From Treponema sp. (GTDB lineage Bacteria; Spirochaetota; Spirochaetia; Treponematales; Breznakiellaceae): 10,009 nucleotides of DNA. This document shows, one piece after another, positions 6,510 through 10,009 of this stretch. The notes below the pieces were generated by a model. It ran no database searches. It was given only the letters and a program-made list of their open reading frames with translations, and was not told the DNA's origin. Position 1 is the first letter of the stretch. Each line of letters starts with the position of its first letter. The position numbers and the translations under genes are program-made. The stretch is taken from the NCBI GenBank assembly GCA_031257595.1, contig JAIROH010000004.1:1-10009 (forward strand). Reading direction: 5' to 3'.

Positions 6510-7007
6510 ATGTTGAGTTTTCTTTCCGCGAGTGTCAAACCCTGTCAGGTAGGCTTTGTCGTGGAGGATGTGGACAGGGCTGTTAAAAACTATTACGACC
6601 GTTTCGGCGTCGGGGGCTGGCAGATATACACCTACGGCCCGCCCCTTCTTTCGTATATGACCCGGCATGGAAAACCCTGTTCCTACAAAACCCGTATCGC
6701 CCTGAGCAATTTTTCGGAAACGCGGATTGAGCTGATACAGCAGCTTGAAGGCGATACCGTTTATCAGGAATTTATCGACAAGCACGGCTACGGCATACAG
6801 CATCTGGGAATTTACATCGCCGACATCAGGGCGGCCATCGCGGAAGCCGAAGCCGCCGGCATCAATGTAACAATGGAAGGCGCCGGCTTCGGCCTTGACG
6901 GCGACGGCCATTTCGCCTACTTGGGCACCGAAGAACTCCTCGGTACAACCTACGAACTTATCCAGCGGCCCCTGCGCAGGCACGAGCCGGAAGCGGTATA
7001 CCCGTAA
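6510..7007 (+). CDS. VOC-family protein, methylmalonyl-CoA epimerase-like
   Basis: The 165-residue protein has two beta-alpha-beta-beta-beta modules of the vicinal oxygen chelate fold (~10-80 and ~95-152). Candidate metal ligands are Gln13 (CQVGFVV), Glu74 (RIELIQ), His98 (IQHLGIYI) and Glu149 (TYELIQ). Most epimerases and glyoxalases have His at the first position, so Gln13 is a variation to note. The stretch GDTVYQEFIDKHGYGIQHLGI resembles methylmalonyl-CoA epimerase-type proteins that interconvert CoA thioester epimers. The gene lies two bases after the acyl-CoA ligase, which supports a CoA-ester substrate. The fold is safe, but the reaction is not. Its C-terminus (RRHEPEAVYP) carries nothing recognisable. 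No good Shine-Dalgarno is seen, so it may depend on translation of the ligase. Confidence 0.82.
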   Translation: MLSFLSASVKPCQVGFVVEDVDRAVKNYYDRFGVGGWQIYTYGPPLLSYMTRHGKPCSYKTRIALSNFSETRIELIQQLEGDTVYQEFIDKHGYGIQHLGIYIADIRAAIAEAEAAGINVTMEGAGFGLDGDGHFAYLGTEELLGTTYELIQRPLRRHEPEAVYP

Positions 7008-7090
7008 AGCCCGCGGCCTCAGCCGGACGTACATCACCGAACCGTGAGCGCAATACCGTTTCGGGCCGCGCCTGAGCATAACCGGGGCCG

Positions 7091-8143
7091 CTATTTTACG
7101 CTTGCCCTGCGCAGCCTGTCGTTGACCGCCGCGCCAAGACCTTCCTCCGGAAGGATCTCGGCGTGAATACGGGCCGGGCCGTCCAGCCGGCGCAGGTATT
7201 CAAACAGATGCGCCGCCGCTTCCAGGACATTGCCTGTTTCCGAAAGAACCAGTACGGCCGGCCCGCTGTCCGGGCTTTCTGCCCGGCTTTTGTTTTCTCC
7301 GGCGGTTTTTTTTTCGACCCAGGCGCGGCGGCTCTCTCCGGAAAAGAACAGGTACGCTTCGTCTTTTTTGTACGGAAGGGCCGCCATCTCTTTACCGCCG
7401 TGGAGGAAAAGGGGCGTTTTCGGGGCATAGTGGCTTTTTAACATCCCCGGAGACAGGCGGCCCGCTTCGCCGTGTTCCGGGCCGCCCAAATCGATTGGCC
7501 CGACGACCTTTTCCAGATCTTCCCTGGTTACGCCGCCGGGCCGCAAAATTGTTATCCGGGGCGAGGCAAGATCCAGGACGGTAGATTCGACCCCGACGGA
7601 ACAGGGCCCGCCGTCGATAATACAGTCGATTTTTTCTCCCAGCCCCTCGACGACATGCTCCGCCCTGGTCGGCGAAAGGCGGCCAAACGGGTTCGCGCTC
7701 GGCGCCGCCACCGCTCCGGGTTTCCCGGCCCGGCCGGAAAGCCCGATTAGGGCGCGGGCAACAGGATGGGCCGGACAGCGGACGGCGGCGGTGGCAAGCC
7801 CCGCCGTGGCAAGGCCGGGCACTTCGGGCTGTTTGGGCAGTACCAGCGTAAGGGGGCCGGGCCAGAACGCGGCGGCGCATTTTTCCGCGAGGGCGCGGCG
7901 ATCCGGAGAAAGGGCGGAAAGCCGCGCCACGTGTTCGAGGCGGGAAGGTTCGGCAATATGGATGATAAGCGGATCAAAACGCGGCCGGCCCTTGACTTCA
8001 AACACCCGGGCCAGGGCGAGGGTATTGAACGCGTCCGCCCCAAGACCGTAAACCGTTTCGGTGGGGAAAGCGGCAAGGCCGCCACGTTTTAAAATTTCCG
8101 CGGCTTTTTGTATGTCCTGTTCCGTCACGCCAAGGATCATCAT
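7091..8143 (-). CDS. sua5: Threonylcarbamoyl-AMP synthase (TsaC2/Sua5 type)
   Basis: The 350-residue protein makes threonylcarbamoyl-AMP from threonine, bicarbonate and ATP, the first step of t6A37 tRNA modification. The YrdC/TsaC domain (~8-210) shows GGLAAFPTETVYGLGADAF (21-39), KGRPRFDPLIIHI (51-63), WPGPLTLVLP (94-103), APSANPFGRLSPT (147-159), GVESTVLD (184-191) and ILRPGG (199-204). A linker with SPGMLKSHYAPKTPL (231-245) leads into the C-terminal Sua5 domain, so this is the long form rather than short TsaC. The usual Asn in KGRPxxNPL is Asp57 here. GGAG at 8154-8151, 7 nt before ATG 8143, fixes the start. It follows the corA stop by 13 nt, in the same operon. Between its stop and the convergent VOC gene (7008-7090) there are only weak GC-rich hairpins. 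Confidence 0.94.
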   Translation of the reverse strand: MMILGVTEQDIQKAAEILKRGGLAAFPTETVYGLGADAFNTLALARVFEVKGRPRFDPLIIHIAEPSRLEHVARLSALSPDRRALAEKCAAAFWPGPLTLVLPKQPEVPGLATAGLATAAVRCPAHPVARALIGLSGRAGKPGAVAAPSANPFGRLSPTRAEHVVEGLGEKIDCIIDGGPCSVGVESTVLDLASPRITILRPGGVTREDLEKVVGPIDLGGPEHGEAGRLSPGMLKSHYAPKTPLFLHGGKEMAALPYKKDEAYLFFSGESRRAWVEKKTAGENKSRAESPDSGPAVLVLSETGNVLEAAAHLFEYLRRLDGPARIHAEILPEEGLGAAVNDRLRRASVK

Positions 8144-8156
8144 AACAGATCTCCAT

Positions 8157-9134
8157 TTATATCCAGCGGCGGCGTTTGAAAAAGATCAGCATCCCCGCCG
8201 CTACAAGCAGCATAATGCCCATAACGGCAGGGTATCCGTAGGGAAAATGAAGTTCCGGCATGATCTCGAAATTCATCCCGTAAACCCCGACGATAAAAGT
8301 CAGAGGGATGAAGAGCGTCGAAATGATCGTCAGCACTTTCATGATCTTGTTCATTCCGTTCGACACCGCCGAAAGATTGACTTCCATTACTCCGGCTACC
8401 AGTTCGCGGTAGTTTTCCACTGTTTCCGCGGCCTGCAGAACATGATCGTGGAGGTCCTTAAAGAACGGTTCAAGTTCGCTTCGGAGTACGTTTGATTCTG
8501 AATGGATGATGTGGGAAACGCTGTCCCTGAGGGGCCAGATTGACTTGCGCAGGATAAAAAGCTTTTGCTTGGTTTTTTGAATGTCGGGGATAAAATTCGT
8601 GTCGCTGTCATCGGCGGCCCGATCCTCAAAATTTTCGATTTCGTCGCCCAGGGCGTCCAGGACAAAAAAGTATTCGTCCACCACCGCGTCCATAAGGGCG
8701 TATGCCAGATAATCGGCGCCGAGCCTGCGTATCCGCCCGGCGTTGTCCCGTATACGTTTTCGTATGCCGTCGAAGTTATCGCCGGGCCGTTCCTGGAACG
8801 TCAGTACGGTATCTTCCTTTAAAACAATGCTGATTTGCTCAAAAATCGGACCGTCCTCGCTCTGATGTATGGCCTTGAACGTAATAAAAAGATAATCGTC
8901 GAATTCTTCGGCCTTGGGCCGCTGTTTCGTATCAAGAATGTCTTCCACGGTCAAAGGGTGAATGCGGAAAGTTTTCGCCAGCTCGGATATCAGACCGTTG
9001 TCCAGGCGGTTCATGTCAATCCAGGTGATTCCGGCGGGATTGCGGTAGCGCAGAATTTCCTCAACTGATCCCGCGTTATGTTCCCATGCGCCCACCGGAT
9101 CGTAGCCGATGATGTTTACCGGATCCCCGTTCAC
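8157..9134 (-). CDS. corA: CorA-family Mg2+/Co2+ channel
   Basis: The 325-residue protein is a typical CorA, forming pentameric inner-membrane channels for Mg2+. A large cytoplasmic domain (1-~260) includes the conserved FRIHPLTVEDILDTKQRPKAEEFDDYLFITFK (56-87) and IWPLRD (199-204). A long stalk helix leads into TM1 (~266-285) with the signature YGMN (Tyr285-Asn288), a short acidic loop EIMPEL, TM2 (~301-319) and the basic end FKRRRWI. It resembles Thermotoga-type CorA closely in layout. The start is GTG at 9134, preceded by AGAGG about 7 nt upstream. That GTG overlaps the TGA of a 19-codon ORF, suggesting translational coupling. sua5 follows 13 nt downstream and is probably cotranscribed. 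Confidence 0.94.
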   Translation of the reverse strand: MNGDPVNIIGYDPVGAWEHNAGSVEEILRYRNPAGITWIDMNRLDNGLISELAKTFRIHPLTVEDILDTKQRPKAEEFDDYLFITFKAIHQSEDGPIFEQISIVLKEDTVLTFQERPGDNFDGIRKRIRDNAGRIRRLGADYLAYALMDAVVDEYFFVLDALGDEIENFEDRAADDSDTNFIPDIQKTKQKLFILRKSIWPLRDSVSHIIHSESNVLRSELEPFFKDLHDHVLQAAETVENYRELVAGVMEVNLSAVSNGMNKIMKVLTIISTLFIPLTFIVGVYGMNFEIMPELHFPYGYPAVMGIMLLVAAGMLIFFKRRRWI

Positions 9135-9190
9135 GCGGCAGCCTCTTTTATCCGAAGAATTTCTCCGCGGAGGGTAATTACTATTTTCAT
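9131..9190 (-). CDS. 19-residue leader peptide upstream of and overlapping corA
   Basis: On the reverse strand ATG (9190-9188) is preceded by AGAGGTG (9200-9194), a good ribosome binding site 3 nt from the start. It opens a 19-codon ORF beginning MKIVITLRGE and ending KEAAA. Its TGA overlaps the corA GTG start in a GTGA arrangement typical of coupled genes. The peptide has no export signal. A corA leader peptide (corL) is known in Salmonella, where its translation affects Rho-dependent termination; the present peptide is not obviously similar, so this is only an analogy. It could also be an N-terminal part of corA displaced by a frameshift. Confidence 0.5.
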   Translation of the reverse strand: MKIVITLRGEILRIKEAAA

Positions 9191-9233
9191 AAACACCTCT
9201 TTTTACTATACTTAATGTACACCATCATGTTAC
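9184..9233. promoter_or_regulatory. Overlapping divergent promoters for the HAD gene and corA
   Basis: The 8-bp core ACTATACT (9205-9212) offers a -10 box on both strands. Forward: TTTTCA (9184-9189), 17 bp, TATACT (9207-9212), with a start expected near 9219. Reverse: GTAACA (9233-9228), 17 bp, TATAGT (9210-9205), with a start expected near 9198. Each box matches consensus at four (-35) or five (-10) of six positions. If both work, polymerase cannot occupy both at once. The reverse start would leave a leader of only about 8 nt before the mini-ORF. Confidence 0.45.
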
Positions 9234-9883
9234 AGACAAAAACCATCGGATACATCCTTTTTGATTTGGATAATACCCTCTATTCCGCCGGGTACGGCCT
9301 GGAAAAGGCCGTAAGCCGCCGGGTAAGCGAATACATAGCGGCGTTTCTCAAGCTTCCCGTTGAAGAAGCCTGGGCGCTCCGCCGGGCGGGGATTGCCGCC
9401 GGCGGCTACGGCACCACCCTGGAATGGCTTATGGCCGAAAAAGGCTTTGATCCCCGGGCGGCGGACGGCTATTTCAGCTTTCTCTACCCGGAAGACGAAG
9501 CCGACGCGCTTTCCCCCGATCCTGGATTGGCCTCGTTTCTTGCTTCCCTGGACGTTCCCGCGGCCATAATGACCAATTCCCCGATGGAACACGCCGTTCG
9601 TGTCGTTAAAAAACTGGGAATAGAAACGTTCTTCACTTCTATTTTCGACATCCGCTTTCACGGACTCAAGGGAAAGCCCCGCGCCGAAGCGTTTACCCAT
9701 GTTCTTGACACCCTTGGAATAAAGGCGGAACACTGCCTGTTTGTGGACGATGCCAAAGCTTATGTTGAAGGGTACAGGGCGCTCGGCGGCGCCGGGGTAT
9801 TGTACGACGAACTTGACGAACACCCCGAATTTCCCGGCCCCCGCGTACGGGCCTTGAGGGAAATTACGGAACTGCTCCGGTAA
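9227..9883 (+). CDS. HAD-superfamily hydrolase, pyrimidine 5'-nucleotidase type
   Basis: The 218-residue protein has the HAD motifs in order: FDLDNT (nucleophile Asp13, acid/base Asp15), MTNS (115-118), Lys150 in GLKGKPRAEAF, and FVDD (Asp174-Asp175). The cap (~20-95), with SRRVSEYIAAFLKLP and GGYGTTLEWLM, resembles the SDT1-like pyrimidine 5'-nucleotidase subgroup, which removes phosphate from nucleotides such as UMP or CMP. The actual substrate could differ, as HAD specificity is hard to read. The protein seems cytosolic. An in-frame ATG lies at 9215, but the likely promoter would start the mRNA near 9219, so ATG 9227 is preferred. Neither has a Shine-Dalgarno. It is divergent from corA, with no visible link in function. 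Confidence 0.85.
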   Translation: MLQTKTIGYILFDLDNTLYSAGYGLEKAVSRRVSEYIAAFLKLPVEEAWALRRAGIAAGGYGTTLEWLMAEKGFDPRAADGYFSFLYPEDEADALSPDPGLASFLASLDVPAAIMTNSPMEHAVRVVKKLGIETFFTSIFDIRFHGLKGKPRAEAFTHVLDTLGIKAEHCLFVDDAKAYVEGYRALGGAGVLYDELDEHPEFPGPRVRALREITELLR

Positions 9884-9900
9884 ACGGGGACGCTAAGGAA

Positions 9901-9936
9901 AGCACTGATTTATTCAATCGAGAATAAATCAGTGCT
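9901..9936. repeat. Perfect 15-bp inverted repeat with 6-nt loop
   Basis: AGCACTGATTTATTC (9901-9915) pairs perfectly with 9922-9936 around the loop AATCGA. It begins 17 nt after the HAD stop, so it may end that transcript, but its stem is not GC-rich and neither side has a proper T-tract. It could instead be a palindromic intergenic repeat, a mobile-element remnant or a protein-binding dyad. Confidence 0.85.
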
Positions 9937-9949
9937 ACTTTAATGTGGA

Positions 9950-9969
9950 TTTTTCGCAGTTTTTCGCAG
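9950..9969 (+). repeat. Two tandem copies of TTTTTCGCAG
   Basis: The 10-bp unit occurs at 9950-9959 and exactly again at 9960-9969, followed by AAAAACG, which can pair back to the unit's T-run. It lies 13 nt after the large inverted repeat, so the two may belong to one repeat element. From 9884 to the window end no gene is visible, except a possible start at 9997 (ATGATG, preceded by TAGGG) that is cut off by the edge. Confidence 0.6.
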
Positions 9970-10009
9970 AAAAACGAGAAAAATAATAGGGCAACGATGA
10001 TGCGCCAAC

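Noticed and set aside
6462..7079. Reverse ORF of 205 residues
   Set aside because: It lies opposite the VOC gene and the end of the ligase gene, both of which have complete family motifs; its own sequence has none.
7008..7090. Bidirectional terminator between the convergent VOC and sua5 genes
   Set aside because: Only short GC-rich stems with long loops (for example 7013-7018 with 7064-7069) and no T-tracts are visible.
7392..7880. Reverse ORF of 162 residues inside sua5
   Set aside because: It is an Arg/Pro-rich off-frame shadow of a well-supported gene on the same strand.
9134..9230. Mg2+ riboswitch (M-box or ykoK type) before corA
   Set aside because: The space between the likely promoter and corA is too short and is filled by the mini-ORF; no long structured leader is present.

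Overview
The window looks like chromosomal DNA of a spirochaete, most likely a Treponema of the termite-gut type. This is an inference from the gene types and no rRNA or marker search was possible. The clues are moderately GC-rich coding DNA, a relaxed spirochaete-style lipobox, a coiled-coil PD-(D/E)XK protein of the kind common in Treponema, and an M23 peptidase with a beta-rich N-terminal half. No phage, plasmid, CRISPR, tRNA or rRNA gene is seen. It is mostly an ordinary housekeeping and envelope region.

Layout, left to right. Positions 1-427 hold an unrecognised, less GC-rich forward ORF that runs into the 3' end of a reverse coiled-coil/nuclease-fold gene (338-1039). That gene contains nine 21-bp repeats. 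A divergent intergenic region precedes a forward run: an exported M23 metallopeptidase (1179-2189), ribosomal protein bS21 (rpsU, 2302-2505), a phosphodiester-glycosidase lipoprotein (2556-3533), a membrane-anchored endonuclease/exonuclease/phosphatase-fold enzyme (3592-4671), an AMP-forming acyl-CoA ligase (4750-6507) and, two bases later, a VOC/methylmalonyl-CoA-epimerase-like protein (6510-7007). Facing this run is a reverse operon of corA (8157-9134) and the t6A synthase gene sua5 (7091-8143), probably led by a coupled 19-residue mini-ORF (9131-9190). A HAD pyrimidine-5'-nucleotidase-type gene (9227-9883) is divergent from corA. The right end holds a perfect 15-bp inverted repeat and a short tandem repeat.

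Functionally the M23 peptidase, lipoprotein and anchored hydrolase are envelope or periplasmic proteins, and the ligase-VOC pair suggests acyl-CoA metabolism. CorA brings in Mg2+ and Sua5 makes the tRNA modification t6A.

The most interesting signals concern gene expression. rpsU has an 11-nt perfect match to the usual anti-Shine-Dalgarno sequence, while the other five annotated forward genes of that run have none or only a trace. Two of those genes have clear promoters whose -10 boxes lie only 6-8 nt from the ATG, suggesting leaderless mRNAs. corA appears to have a coupled leader peptide, and the corA/HAD promoters may share overlapping -10 elements. I found no convincing entirely new multi-gene system.
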